Source: Owenia fusiformis (lineage: Eukaryota > Annelida > Polychaeta > Sabellida > Oweniidae). Taken from it: a stretch of 64,000 nt of DNA. Both the position numbers and the translations under genes were made by a program. The stretch lies in assembly GCA_903813345.2 (NCBI GenBank), contig CAIIXF020000011.1, positions 35,186,166 to 35,250,165 on the forward strand, in the 5' to 3' direction. The stretch's first letter is position 1. Each line of letters begins with the position of its first letter. Below, piece by piece: positions 51,501-63,883 of the stretch. The notes beneath the pieces are model-generated. The model saw nothing but the letters and a program-made list of their open reading frames with translations. It was not told where the DNA came from and did no database searches.

Positions 51501-53640
51501 CACGAATAGATATAAAATATACTCGGTAAATTACTACAAAACCTATGTACAAAATGAGTAATTTTAACACACATGGCTATGTATCAAAACAAAACAAGAT
51601 TCAAGTCTACTCTTTTTACAAACTAATCAAATGTTTCTTTTAGATTAGTCAGCGTTAATTGATTTTCATTCATTTAGGTTAATGTTAGGTTTATTTTAAT
51701 TTGTTCCGGAAAAGTTCTGATTTGACAATATCAACGGAATCTTTTGATACAAGTCTCAATAGTAATCCTGTATTGGTTATGGTCCCCTGGTGTAACGCCA
51801 CCATGCCAGTAATTTTGCCCTTAGTCACTCTTATATAGTGCACTTTCTCCCGTGAAATACACATTATATCGCACTTCTTTGTTAAATAGTAGTGTTATCT
51901 GTAGGGGCACCAAGCATGTTATGCATGTCATTGTTTCATGTTTATTTTAACATGGAATCAATGGACACAACCTAACCCTTGTGATATTTTATTTCATGGT
52001 ACACGTCAATTCTTGACAAGAAATGATAAATGGTGGCTCTTTATTAAACCCATGATTCTTGGCCACTTCCATCGTCATATGTCAAACCATCTAAATACCT
52101 CTCAGTTAAGAATTATGTAACTAAGAAACTTAAGTGGTGATAAATTCGCAACTCTATCCTTCGGCAATTTGAATTAAGGATTGTAAATTTAGTAAAACAT
52201 TGGATTGCAGATAATGGGTTTGACATTTGATATTTGTCTGTGGAAAAATTCTGTTATCATCAATCTTCAACGCATGTTCACTTTTTGACGTTTCGCTTTC
52301 TGACAGCTAGTACACGACTATAGATTATCGAATGTGATATTAGGACGATATGGAATGAACAAGATGAGAATGCAAAACATGAATATATACATATTGGTTC
52401 AGAACTCTACATCTTATAAATGATCGAGGTGCAGATTTAATTTGAGTATTTTGTGTAAACAAATGTTGGCTGTAAAAGCAATTTAGTGAATAAGAGAAAG
52501 AAGCGGACTTTAAAATGAGCTGGTAGTAGTGAAAATTGGAAAAGAGGGCTAAATTAAAATCGAGACTCTAACTAGTAAAAAGGGGCGAGGTTATTCCACA
52601 GGGCCTGCAATGTAAAGACCTGAAGGCGGGCCATATAAATTGTACAATGTAAATTATTCAACATTTACATGGACTTTTTAAGTTCTGGAATCATTGCCAA
52701 ACTCGTAAAATTGAAAAACGAATGTCTTATTAAAAAACAAAGATGAAAATCTTTGTAATTATTCATTGAATTGATGTTTTCAATAGGTGCCTTGAGAAAA
52801 CAAACTATGAGACTGTCAGTATGGTGTACTGTTAGGAAGATAAGACACGGCGAACCTGGGTTTGAAATGACTCTCAGATTGTGATTATATCATGCGTGTG
52901 TCTCTCAATAACGTGTAAAAATTGATATAAGTTCATCTTAGCCAAAACTGTTAATTGAGTACATATTCTTTATGTATAGTTTATTCGGTCCAAACACCAC
53001 TTCTGTTCATTCTTTCCTGTATGGAAAACCATGACAACAATGGTATTATTTTTAAGAGAATGTCATTCGTCCGTGCTAGATCCCAAAAGAGTCCAGATTA
53101 TCTCGTGGAAGATCGATCCTGAATTGTCTTGCGAAACCTTGCAAATCATGCCTTATTTGTATAACTGTTATATCCAAGATGAACAATTTACCCAACTAAT
53201 TTACAATTGGAATTGCAATTTTGCTTTTTTAATTTAAAAGCGCATAATCTTGATGGTTTTATGTCACAGGTGTGCAAAGATATTGCTTTCCGCGATATTA
53301 ATGCTATTAGATGAGTGGATCGTTTCAGTAAAACGTTTCCTCTATCGTCGTGTATTGCCTACCAGATGTACCCCAATTTGATCATGTAATTTGCGTATGT
53401 TTTGCTACCAATTTCCCATTTAGCCTGAAAATATGAGTTAATGTTTGGATTTGAAACTATCCTAGTTTCTTTCAAGCGAATTGTAGTTTAACTGAGTAAT
53501 GGAATGTGGCCATCATCAATTAGTGCTTTTTGACATACAGTAACCGATACCTATTACTGCAGTATTTGCAATAGGTTAAATATAATCTTGAAACATATAT
53601 TCATTTGAATATTATTTTATCGCCAAAAAGATGTATATGT
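48523..53640. other. Intergenic, nothing recognised
   Basis: Several open frames of 60-76 codons lack any motif or splice context. Confidence 0.4.
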
Positions 53641-53644
53641 GTAT

Positions 53645-53840
53645 TAGGTAAAATGCTCAAGTCCCTTATACGGGCATTGGATACAATGATCAAGACCTTT
53701 ACAGTGCATATAAGCATTGAATAAAATGACCATCATATGGTCATTGGATACATTGGCCAAGACCCTTAAATGCATGGATACCATTCCTCAAGACTCTTAC
53801 ATGGGTATTAGATACATTGACTAAGACCCTTACACAATTT
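53645..53840. repeat. Degenerate ~40-bp tandem repeat
   Basis: Words of the form ATTGGATACATTGACCAAGA and CCCTTACATGGGCATT recur about five times with drift. Confidence 0.6.
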
Positions 53841-54785
53841 TTAAAAATATGTCATAAGCGTTGCCACACACTTTAATTATAAAATGTGCATATTTTGGAT
53901 ATAGAAAAGTTGTTAAAGTATCAAATTCATTGGATATTTCAATCATAGTGAAGATATGACAATATTGAATGAAGATTAGATTAAACGAAAGAAAAAACAA
54001 AGAAACTTAGACGTGTGTACCAGGTATCAAATGTACGACAGTAGGAAGCTAGAACATGTATCAACTACACAATAGAAGTGTTTCTTTCATGTAAGGAGTA
54101 TTTTTTAATTTATCATTCCTTTTCTTAGAAGTGTAGAGAATAGAAAATTCTACCAATGACATGCAAGTAATGAAAGAATGTGGAGAATCCGTATACAATA
54201 CTTTCTTCATCGTGCAAATATATGAAGAAGTTCCACAGGGGCGGTTTACTATTCATATGTATTTGTATTTTAATTTGAGTTTCATTTGCTGTAACAAGAA
54301 AGTCAGGCGACCTAATACGTGGGTTATTACGTCATCAATAAATATCACAATTAATGAAATCAATGTCTAAGAAACTGACAATTTATAATGGTTTATGCAC
54401 ACACTTGCACTATCCTTGATGAATTAACAAACTAACCAACATTCATTTCCAACATGTTTATTTCGGACTATTGATTATTAATATACAACTATCTAAGGGG
54501 GAATATATTTTTATAATTGACAAAGTAGAGTTCTATTGTTATAAGACAGACATTCCTAATAACATCGGATATTAATTGACAATTAAAATAAAGGAGTGTT
54601 CTTCATAAACTTGACATCCAATTATTTGATCTTATTTTTGATTCGTAGTTTAATTATATTACCAATATACATATCCAATTACTAGGATATAAGAATATAA
54701 CGGTCAATCTTATTGTGATTAACATTGAGAGCAGTAATGTGTATTATATCCCTGGGGAAATATGTAATCATAACATATTATAGCA
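53841..54785. other. Intergenic, nothing recognised
   Basis: No supported feature was found. Confidence 0.4.
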
Positions 54786-55205
54786 ATGTTTTAAGTTTCA
54801 GAATATGGGCTTCGTGATAAAATACGATAACAATATATAGATAATTCCAGAATATGGTTTTAGCAATCAAATATTTAATTTCTAGAATATGAGCTAAGTA
54901 ATAAACAGAGAATATGACAATAATTAAGTTCTAGAATATGAGCGTAGCAAAAAAAACAGATAATGTGACAATGTTTAATTACTGGAATATGAGCTATAAA
55001 CTGATAATATGACTATGTTCAAATTCTAGAATTTGGACGTATTAATAAACTGATCATGAAAATATGACAATGTTTAAGTTCTAGGATATGAGCTTCGTAA
55101 TGAACTGAAAATATGACAACGTTTAATTTCTAGAATATGAGTTTAGTAATAAACTGATAATATGACAATGTTTAAATTCTAGAATATGGGCGTAGTAAAT
55201 AAACT
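54786..55205. repeat. Tandem array of ~48-bp units, about eight copies
   Basis: Units share TTCTAGAATATGAGC, GTAATAAACTGATAATATGA and CAATGTTTAA. Unit length varies. Confidence 0.85.
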
Positions 55206-56251
55206 CTTAATAAATTGTATACAAACATTCAAGTTAGTTCCAGAATTCAACAAAAAAGTCCAAAGTTAGATATTGTAAATGTGTTTGCCAATGCTGTGAT
55301 GGCGCTATCAATCAATTCATTGTTTATGATATCATGAAAAGACTTAAATGAATATAAATAAATAAATATTTGAAATTATAACAACTTAGACTGAATGTTT
55401 TTAGAATGTGTAAAATTGTGTGAGTTGAGAATATGTTACATTGTGTATGAGTTCTAGGCGCCTGACTTAATGTTATATTTTCAATTGTCAGTCATTCGTG
55501 TATCATTAATGTACATGTACAACCGTTGTTGGTGAAATCATGTAATGGCGAGTTGGTTGAAATTTAACATCCATATAGACATATTCAATATTGTTTCTAG
55601 TTAACATACATATAAGCCTCCAAGGTTCCATTATCATATCTTTTCAAGAAATATAATATCAGATTTTAGCCCTTTGGGTATTTGGGTTTGAATTGATCAC
55701 TTTTGTTGTCCCTCTGAACATGCTGGTTCCCATAGAGATGAACAGATCTGACCAAACGTCAACTCTTGTGATTAATCTTGATTATAGACTTATAAAAACG
55801 TTATAATAAATTTCTACGTGTATTTGCTGCCGATGATGGTAATGGTTTTCCGTGTGTAACGCCATCTTTTAATAGACCTTTAAATGCAGCCAACAAATAT
55901 GCAAGTAATATGAACAATTTTAATACCGTAAGCTTCCTGCTAAAGAAATTCCTACAATAGACAAATTCAGTAGGTCAGGCCACCTGCTGGTTGTGATCTA
56001 ATTTTTACAATTTTCAAAACTTACATGATCCAACAATTTGGTTTACAAACACTGTTGCCTGCAGTTTACCATTTTCTAATTGAAAAATAGATGGCAGCAT
56101 GGGTGTCGGTAGGGCCAGAATACATGAAAACATTACAAGAGTCACTTAATTTCTTGATCTAACAAGTAGTTCCATTTTGATCAACTTAAAACATCATTGG
56201 AATGTAACTTTAGGAGTCAATTAAAGATAAAAATCACAGGTCACCGACTAC
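55206..56251. other. Intergenic, nothing recognised
   Basis: No supported feature was found. Confidence 0.4.
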
Positions 56252-57276
56252 CACGCCTAACCATCGACAACGTACAGTGACAGAATATACCGTCGTACAC
56301 TTTAGATGTACGGTGTAGCTATTTAACCGATTTGAAGCAAAGACAGTAATGTAGGGTTTATGTAGGTTTTAACAAAATAATCTGAGAAATACATTAAGGA
56401 TATCATGTTTGATTTTGTGTGTATTCGTTTGGGAAGACATTTACCTTTCTAATAACGTTTTTCGAACAGTGCTCGATTTTTTGTAGGCAACCTACCCATA
56501 TAATTGGTCGGTTGGAAAATGTTGTTTTTACACATTTCCTTTGATCATTTCCTCCCCTGTCGTCTAAGAGTGTCGAATATTTTTATGAGAATATATTTCT
56601 TTAAACTACATAATTAAGGTCTGTTGGAGATTTAATAAGTATTAACGTTTTGGCTAAAATTTAAAAATCTTAAGTGTACGTTGTCAACTCGAATGTACGT
56701 TGTCTCATTGAACTTACTCAATTTACAGTTAACCCAAATGCAGGCAACGTATTTTTCATAACACTTTTAAAAAGTCATATTCAATAAGCTAGTATTGATC
56801 TATCTATCAATGTAAACTTATTACTCATTAATGAAATTTTGAAATGAAATCATTACATTCTTTAATATTATATCTCATGCATTTCAATTACAGGGACACC
56901 GTAAATTCGAATTGACAACGCACTGACTTTCTGACTGTTTAAAATTACAATAAATACTTGAATATTTATTAATCTCCACCCGTCCTAAATTGTGTAGTTT
57001 GGAGAAACATATACCGACCAATTATATGGGTAGATTTACCACAAAAAAATCGAGCACTGTTTGAAAATATTTTAACATTACTAGAAAGTTAAATGTCTTC
57101 CCAAACGAATATTCACAAAATCAAACTTGAAATCCTAATGTATTGTTCAGGTACTTTTTTTAAACCTACATCAAATATACAACGCATTGTCTTTGCTTCA
57201 AATCGGTTAATAGTGAGACCGTACATCTAAACTGTACAACGGTATATTTTGTCACGGTACGTTATCGATGGCGTGA
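56252..57276. mobile_element. Imperfect ~1-kb palindrome (foldback element)
   Basis: The arms pair about a centre near 56764. TACCCATATAATTGGTCGGT at 56492-56511 is exactly complementary to 57013-57032, ATTTAACCGATTTGAAGCAA near 56321 pairs with 57190-57211, and the outer ACCATCGACAACGTAC pairs with GTACGTTATCGATGGC. There is no ORF of note. Confidence 0.85.
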
Positions 57277-57821
57277 CTACATTTTTATTGATCTTCGAAG
57301 AAATACAATTTGTCTGTATGTTTTTTGACAAATATGTTGCATAGTATGTTCGAAAGTAAAACAAAGATACATTAAAAGTAATTTTACTGGGTATAATTCA
57401 ATAAATCTATCAACATTATGTATCCATATACATTAAAAGCCTCATCACATCACGTACGTAACATCACAAAATTCAAATGACCTTAAAAGGTGAATATTGG
57501 TCAAATCGTTGCCTTTACGCTATAGCATCGAGCCACCTCTTGTCAGAAATCAACTACCTCAAATGGAGGTAAGAGAGTGACATCTATGAGACGTAAAACA
57601 TCGCAATATAGTCTGTTTTTGATATTTACAAATGAAGTATGCCGAGTGTAGTGTATTCTATCACGGATAAACGATGAGTCCTGGGTTTTATGAGAAATAA
57701 TAGGCGAGGGCCTTGACCCGGGGTTATTAGTTCTCATGAAACCCAGTACGAATTGTTTATCTAACTTATACCCCAAAGTGACTCCTATGAAAGGTAAATG
57801 ACAAATGATTCAATTTTAGGA
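57277..57821. other. Intergenic, nothing recognised
   Basis: A 77-codon open frame at 57543-57776 has no motif. Confidence 0.4.
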
Positions 57822-58216
57822 AAAGGACGATTCTCGGTTTGGAGAACGAAGTTCGTCAATCTAAATGAGCATTATCCCTGCTTCGGACAAATTTGATTTT
57901 TTTACATAATAAAGATTTGAATGTCTTCTTTTGAATAGTCATAATTTAATTTGGGTAATATTTCTAGATTTTTTGCAAAAAAATATTAGCGCAGTACACT
58001 GATGAACTTCTTTCCCCAAATCGAGACTTGTATTTATATTGAATAGGTCTATTTGAGCATTATCCCTGCTTCAGACCAATTTGTTATCTTTACATCTTGT
58101 AGATTTAAATGTCCTCTTTTGAATATTCATAGTTTAATTTGGGTAATATTTCTATATTTTTCATGAAAACAAATATTAGCCCAGGAGACTGTTCTCCAAA
58201 CCGAGAATCGTCCTTT
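57822..58216. mobile_element. 395-bp element with perfect 26-bp inverted ends and an internal duplication
   Basis: The ends 57822-57847 and 58191-58216 are exact complements, starting AAAGGACGATTCTCGGTTTG. Inside, two direct copies about 190 bp apart begin GAGCATTATCCCTGCTTC (near 57867 and 58056) and continue through TTTAATTTGGGTAATATTTC. No clear target duplication was found. Confidence 0.9.
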
Positions 58217-58759
58217 GATTTCTTTTGTATTGACTATGAGGTGTTTTAAAAAGTGTATGTAATTAGTTTGATAGTGACTGTGTAATTAATTCAGCTTCAG
58301 TACGCTGCATGTAACAGACCGGGTACAGTTTGAAAATGTTTCTTTTGTGTTACTATTTAACTATAGAATGAGTAAATAAGGTGTAATAAGCTCAGCTTCA
58401 GTGTACTGTCAATCGTCTTTTATACACACTTGTTTTGGATAGCTTGCCAAGTGTCACTTCTTTAAAAACAACAGAAATGCACTCCTCTTTGTTACAACTG
58501 TATATTCTTTAGAATAAACTACAAATCATTCTATTGTGTTTCTACCTAAGTAAAAGCAGTATGAAATTCATAAATTAGTCATTACTTAACTCACTCTCAT
58601 CTAGTGTCCGAATATATGTGTTTTACAAAACATTTAACTGTCAACCTTTTGCTCCTCGTAAATGTTCTGATGGCGAATCGTATAAATATTCTCTATTTTA
58701 TAAATTATCATCAGACGTAAACAACGGTCAACAAACGATATAAATCTGATTGTGTAGTT
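58217..58759. other. Gap between the 395-bp element and the receptor gene
   Basis: Contains two similar AGCTCAGCTTCAGT-like words near 58295 and 58392. Nothing else was recognised. Confidence 0.4.
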
Positions 58760-58765
58760 TTTATT
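58760..58765 (-). terminator. Candidate polyadenylation signal of the NR2E receptor
   Basis: TTTATT on the plus strand (AATAAA on the minus strand) lies 47 bp after the stop codon. This would give a very short 3' UTR. Confidence 0.4.
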
Positions 58766-58811
58766 GATATAGAATAAATAAACACTCTTCCACCTTGGCT
58801 GTTATAGTTTT

Positions 58812-59059
58812 CTACGTAGTTTCTGCTTTGTATATATCTGCAACTAGTCTCTCGATGGGAATGTCCCCTATTGTTTCTTTGAAGAATAGTTTCTCAACAA
58901 TATTTGGACTAACGACGCGTAAGCATGGCAGCAGGAGAAGGATTTTCCCAAATCGAGTCACGTGGTTTGGACATCTATGACGTATGTATTCTCCCAGCAT
59001 TAATTGTGCCTGATCTTGAAGGCCTTCGACAGCCTGGTTGTCCCTGAGTCCAGATGTCT
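58812..59059 (-). CDS. dsf: NR2E receptor terminal exon
   Basis: It encodes the last 82 residues of the LBD, with [18 protein letters not shown] and [19 protein letters not shown], then stop at 58814-58812. The position of the stop matches the end of TLX. Confidence 0.95.
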
Positions 59060-62000
59060 CTGAAAGTACGTTCAAAAATGTCAACCTTAAAGTGTGCGCT
59101 AAAGTATAAAAAATAGTGTGCGCTAAAGTATAAAAAAATATCATGCCGACAATTATTTTAGGATAAGCCAAGACGGTGTTGAAACAATGACGTGTGTTCG
59201 ATAGTGAATGTAAAAGTAACCACATAAGGTATATAAGATTCCTCATTGATATTGCACATAGATATGAGCAATTCTTTGTAGATGCTGTACGTATTTATAA
59301 GAGAAATGGACCATTTTGAACATGTGTAAAAGTATGTGGCTTTCCGCTTCTCTCAGATTTTTCTTCCATAATACACATAAATCATATGGTGCTTCCCCGA
59401 GACTGTATGCGACAAAGTATCTAACCTTTAAAATGTGACTGTGAAAAAAACGAATAATGACCAGGTACGAACCAGTGAAAACATTAAAATCTTACCTGTC
59501 CTAAAAAGTGCTATTGCTTTCAAACATGCATATTCTGCGAGGTCAACTCGAAGTTCCCTAAATCGGTTGACGATATCCCGGATGTGACGTATATCTGATA
59601 AAATCGACGCCATTTTCTCACTTGACATACTCTCTGTTTTGATACAGCCACATTCTAGAATGTTTTGGACCTCAATGGGCACATTCCACTGGGCGAGGTT
59701 TAGCAAGAACAAGTCACACCATGTCTCCTCCAATAATATAACCTTTGAACAACAGAAAACAGTGATCAACACGTGTTTCCATTTCCACAGACTGAAGTAA
59801 GGGTTTAGAATTCGAAAATGTTCATACTCTTATAATCTTCTTTAAAGTGGAAGTATGCACATTTAAGAAGAAAGATAACAATAAATCGAGAAAGCATGAG
59901 CTACTGACACAATCAATTTGCTGATAAACAGCCTATTTTGTGAACCACATGTAGTACTTTTGAAATTTTATACAAAATGGTTTACGTAAAAATAGCATTA
60001 AAACAGGATGTACAATTTTTACCATTAGAAAAACATATAATAATTCAAATTTAAAATCAATTAGAATATCAACAAGTCAACCCCGTGTCGGAGAGGTCAA
60101 GGTTATCAGGTGTAAATTTGAAAATTAAAAAGCTATGCTCACCTGATCACGACTTGAGAGCTTTTTAAAAGCAGGTATGTTTTTGATCCAAGCACACATT
60201 ATGAACAAAAGCCGTGCCATCACCTCTTGTAAACTTTCGCGCATGTGTGCTACCATCGCATGTTGGGGTATCCTGAACGCTGATTGGTTCATATGATTAT
60301 GAATTCCAAACTGCGCATGCGCCATTAAACCTTGGAATATGATTGGATCGTGTGTCTGCTCTGCTGCCAACAGGCTGTGCATCAGTGTGGCGTTTGGGTA
60401 GGGGCCTGTCCCGACTGGAGGGGCCATTATCAGGGCATGGGATTTAGCGGGAACGCGAAGGTCAATGGGAGCCTCAATTGGTATCATTGATTTATTGCTG
60501 CGTGTCTCTGTTACCTTCAGTTTTGATTTTCTTGGTCCTCGTTCATGTTGAACAGCTGAAATTGTATTATCAAAAGTGTATACATTGAATTAGAAGTAAA
60601 GTGAATTTACAGATACTTATAACATACACGGGCTACAGAAAATCAAAACATTCAATTATAGATATGGAAGCTCAAGTGGCAAAGGGGAAAATGCAATAGA
60701 ATGATAACAGGAGCACCACAAGCCATACGGAGAACAAACGCCAAACTATTATCTAAAAATATGATCAATTAACTTTATAAACTATAAGAAAATATAAAAC
60801 AGTAATTTATACTTTATTGAATATATAAACTACGACTTGCACAAAATGTGTTTAGGCGTCTAAAAGCATTTGACCTTGACACGCGAAGACCTAAATAAGA
60901 CCTAAATAAAATAAATTGTCATCGATTGATTTTATTGAATGAATTATAATAACTGTTCTTTTAGACTGCCTGCTGACTTCTTTTTAACTTCATGCTGTTT
61001 ACGCAGTTATCAGTGCTTGTGCTACACCCGATTACGCTGCAAAATGTCGGAACCTCGATGGTACAATTTTTCTTTTTTCCTTTATTTCACGCTTTGTAGG
61101 CAAAATTCCCACGACATTTTTATCAGAAACGTGTGTCAGTGTCGTATGTTTAAGAAAATTTACATTTTTGCGAAGAAATAGTCCCGAAGACAACCAGAAT
61201 CGTCGATTTGATACCTCACTATTGTTACGTAAACGGAATAGGTTAGAAGTGCAGATCTTAACAAGAGGGGGAGAAACCCCAGGGTTCAAAGATGGCATAC
61301 ACTTATAATGTAAATCTGTATTGAGATGACATCGTCGCTGATTGGTTTAGCGAGTCGATCGTTGACTGGTTTAAACTAGGTCAATTTGAAAACTTTGAAA
61401 AACCAAGATGGAGGGTAAACAAATATACATACTTCCGGGAAAGGAGGTGCGCGAAGGAGGAAATCGTTTGTCATCAATTGAATCATGGGGTTTTCCCTCC
61501 TTTTGATCTTAACCGTTTTTTGAAGTTCCGTTTACGCAGAGACATATTGTACATATGTCTCTTGTTTACGTAACAATCATAGACGCGGTCCGTTTCGGTC
61601 GAGCTTTATCGAGTGGAGCACCAGTGGTAATTGTGATTTCATTATATAATTCTATTTAGGGAAATGTAGTTTTGCTTTTAAGATAATCATTCTTTTTTCA
61701 TTGATTTTTTATGTTCCCAATACGTTGGCTTAATACTGTTTTATACGATAATAATATGGCATACGTAAAACTTATACTTAATCATAATAACTATTTTATA
61801 CTTAAACAGCAATTTTGAACATTTCTATTTCTTTCTTATAATTTGGACAGCACTGTAAGACAACTGAAATAAATTATCTTTAATACCATAGTACTTTGGT
61901 GGTTTTGTTTTCCTTGGTTATAGATATTTTCTGATTTTATATTCCGATATGGCCATACACTGATACCCATCGCGTCTTTCTGTTTTTCGGCTAGAAAGGT

Positions 62001-63883
62001 ACTAAAAGAAGGTCATGATTTCTCATGCTGACGACCACTTCTTTAACAATCCGTGGGTCTATGACGTCACAACTGGCATCAATTAGTGTCTCATTAGTGC
62101 TAGGGGGTGGCTTATCGCAGATAATCCATCAACAACTTAACTAATTCATTCCAACAAATGACATTGATTTCAATTAACGAGGAAAGGATTGTTGGCCTAA
62201 TAATTCTTTTGTACTGGTATTGTTTTTAACCTTGTCATTTGTTCCATCTCCCACCGCAACAATCAAATTCCAATATATCGGAAATTAAGAAAAAATTGTT
62301 TTGAAGTTATATTTATTTTAGACGTCAATACTTGCTACTACTAAGTGAAAATGGCGAATATCATCACGCAATGACAGCTTGAACCTTTATCCAATTTTCT
62401 AAGTGCATACAAAATTAGTATCAATAGTAGAAATTAGTGTTTCAATACATTTCTCCTTTGTTGTTGGAGTCCTAATCATTTGTACCCTTCCGGCGTGGCT
62501 ATTAACCTCAAGATGTCTTAACAACAAAAAATGATCAAATAAATATATCTGTAATTTGATCGAATCATGATATCTGTATTGTGGTCATACAAACGTTTAC
62601 TTGTGGATATTGTTTAAAAATGTGGTTTCGACAGAAATATGAAGAAAGAACAGACATATGTATATCCACATAAAATAGATAATTAATGTTTTAATGTGGT
62701 GACATAAAATATGAACAAAATGGCATGTTGTTTATTTTACATGCTGCTTTCTTGCAGAGTGGCTCTTTTGTAATATTTCCCACATACGCGGTGCCGATCA
62801 TACATTTTATGTCCAGTTCTCCAATATATACTATTTGGCTTTCCCATCTTCACCCTGTCCAGTTCTCAGCGGTTCAATAGCATCAAATCATATTGATTTC
62901 TCTCAGTTTTATTCTAAAGACGGCCATCCTTGACGCGTTCCTTTTAACTTACTACTATGTATACCACTCTTTGTTATTCCTTTCTATATTCTAGATATTC
63001 TTATATTTTAGATTTTATTCACATTACATATTTCGTATTTATTGGCAACTTTATATTGTTTTTTTCTATCTGAAAATGCTTTTTGGCTTTCTTCTGATCA
63101 GTAAGTGTTTCATTTTGCAGCACTTTTAATAGATTAAACATAAATGAATAACTCAATTGCCAAATCACATTCGAGTCAAGTATGATCAGTGACATGCTTT
63201 TACACATTCGGACAAGTCGAGAAAGCACTTAACATCCCTAATCGCATTAAAGAGTGTCTCAACTGATCAATGGCTCTTATTACCCATATAAGTGAAATTA
63301 AAATGCTGTTAAGTGTCACGTTAAAGAGGCTTCCATGTTCTTAACAAAGATTAACTCTACAATGAAGTCGACAAGATGTAAATAATGTCGATATGTTCTT
63401 AATCAAGGCGCTAGTTTGATAGGAGATTGTATAATCTGCTATATTTTTGGTGGCAGCGGAGGGATTTTCGATGATGGGAGTGCAACCCTCAGGCAATATC
63501 TTCACTTTCAGATAAGTAAGGTCACAAATCTGAGCACATAATTCCATAAAGACTTAGAAGTTCACATATTTGCGTGTCAATTTAACTCATGCCTCTAATT
63601 TAACAAAAAGTCTCAACGTTTTCAAGTTATCAGTGATATGCCTTATATGACAAATTTTATCAGGATGCGAACAGGCTTTTTGGGCAGAAAACATATACGA
63701 GGGTTGACCAAAATGTCTTACCTTCTTTATTCATGTTAGCGTCGAAACATTTCTGTATTCGACATGCCCTGCACTGGTTTCTATGCGTCTTATCTATTGG
63801 ACACATCCCCTTCTTGTCGCCCTGGACCTTGCATGTGTAAACCCTGTTCCTGTGTATACTTCGCTTAAAGAAGCCGGAACAAC
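58812..63883 (-). CDS. dsf: NR2E nuclear receptor, dissatisfaction/tailless type, 5' end off the window
   Basis: Visible exons are 63883-63722, 60555-60143, 59742-59496 and 59059-58812, with phases that join exactly and 355 codons. The receptor binds DNA as a transcription factor, mostly a repressor in known NR2E members. The first visible exon starts at GCSGFFKRS (P-box end) and contains [14 protein letters not shown] and [17 protein letters not shown] across the junction, the NR2E hallmark. The D-box has nine residues between its cysteines ([11 protein letters not shown]), as I recall for Drosophila dissatisfaction rather than the seven of TLX/tailless; [12 protein letters not shown] also favours dsf. 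The hinge is short, then a full ligand-binding domain follows: [41 protein letters not shown] (split here), [34 protein letters not shown] and [15 protein letters not shown] at the end. The first zinc finger lies beyond 64000. Confidence 0.92.
59087..59140. repeat. Two-copy short tandem repeat next to the receptor's last intron acceptor
   Basis: The stretch GTGTGCGCTAAAGTATAAAA occurs twice in a row within the intron, starting about 30 bp from the acceptor. Confidence 0.8.
59496..59742 (-). CDS. dsf: NR2E receptor exon: central ligand-binding domain
   Basis: It encodes [19 protein letters not shown] and, later, [20 protein letters not shown], matching the TLX LBD blocks. It ends one base into a codon before GTAAGA. 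Confidence 0.94.
60143..60555 (-). CDS. dsf: NR2E receptor exon: A-box, hinge and start of ligand-binding domain
   Basis: It opens with (A)[13 protein letters not shown], followed by a hinge of roughly 90 residues rich in Met, His and Pro, then [18 protein letters not shown], helix 3 of the [11 protein letters not shown] stretch in the hinge resembles the PxDLS co-repressor (CtBP) motif but has Arg at the last position. The donor is GTGAGC. Confidence 0.93.
61221..61577. repeat. Inverted repeat host sequence around MITE copy C
   Basis: ATTGTTACGTAAAC at 61221-61234 is complementary to 61564-61577, and CGTAAACGGAA is complementary to TTCCGTTTACG near 61533. It may be an older element into which copy C inserted. 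It lies in the receptor intron. Confidence 0.55.
61263..61504. mobile_element. AGAGGGGG/CCCTCCTTTT MITE, copy C, with 9-bp target duplication
   Basis: GATCTTAAC flanks it exactly at 61254-61262 and 61505-61513. The ends are AAGAGGGGGAGAAACCCCAG and a rough complement CATGGGGTTTTCCCTCCTTT. It lies in the large intron of the nuclear receptor gene. The 9-bp duplication would fit the Mutator (MULE) superfamily, though the ends are short. Confidence 0.8.
61578..63695. other. Receptor intron, remainder
   Basis: No further exon or element was recognised in this part of the ~3.2-kb intron. Confidence 0.45.
63722..63883 (-). CDS. dsf: NR2E receptor exon: second half of DNA-binding domain
   Basis: It runs from an acceptor TTAACAG to a donor GTAAGA and encodes 53 codons plus split codons at both ends. 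It has zinc-finger-2 cysteines in [11 protein letters not shown] and CRACRIQKC. Confidence 0.95.
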
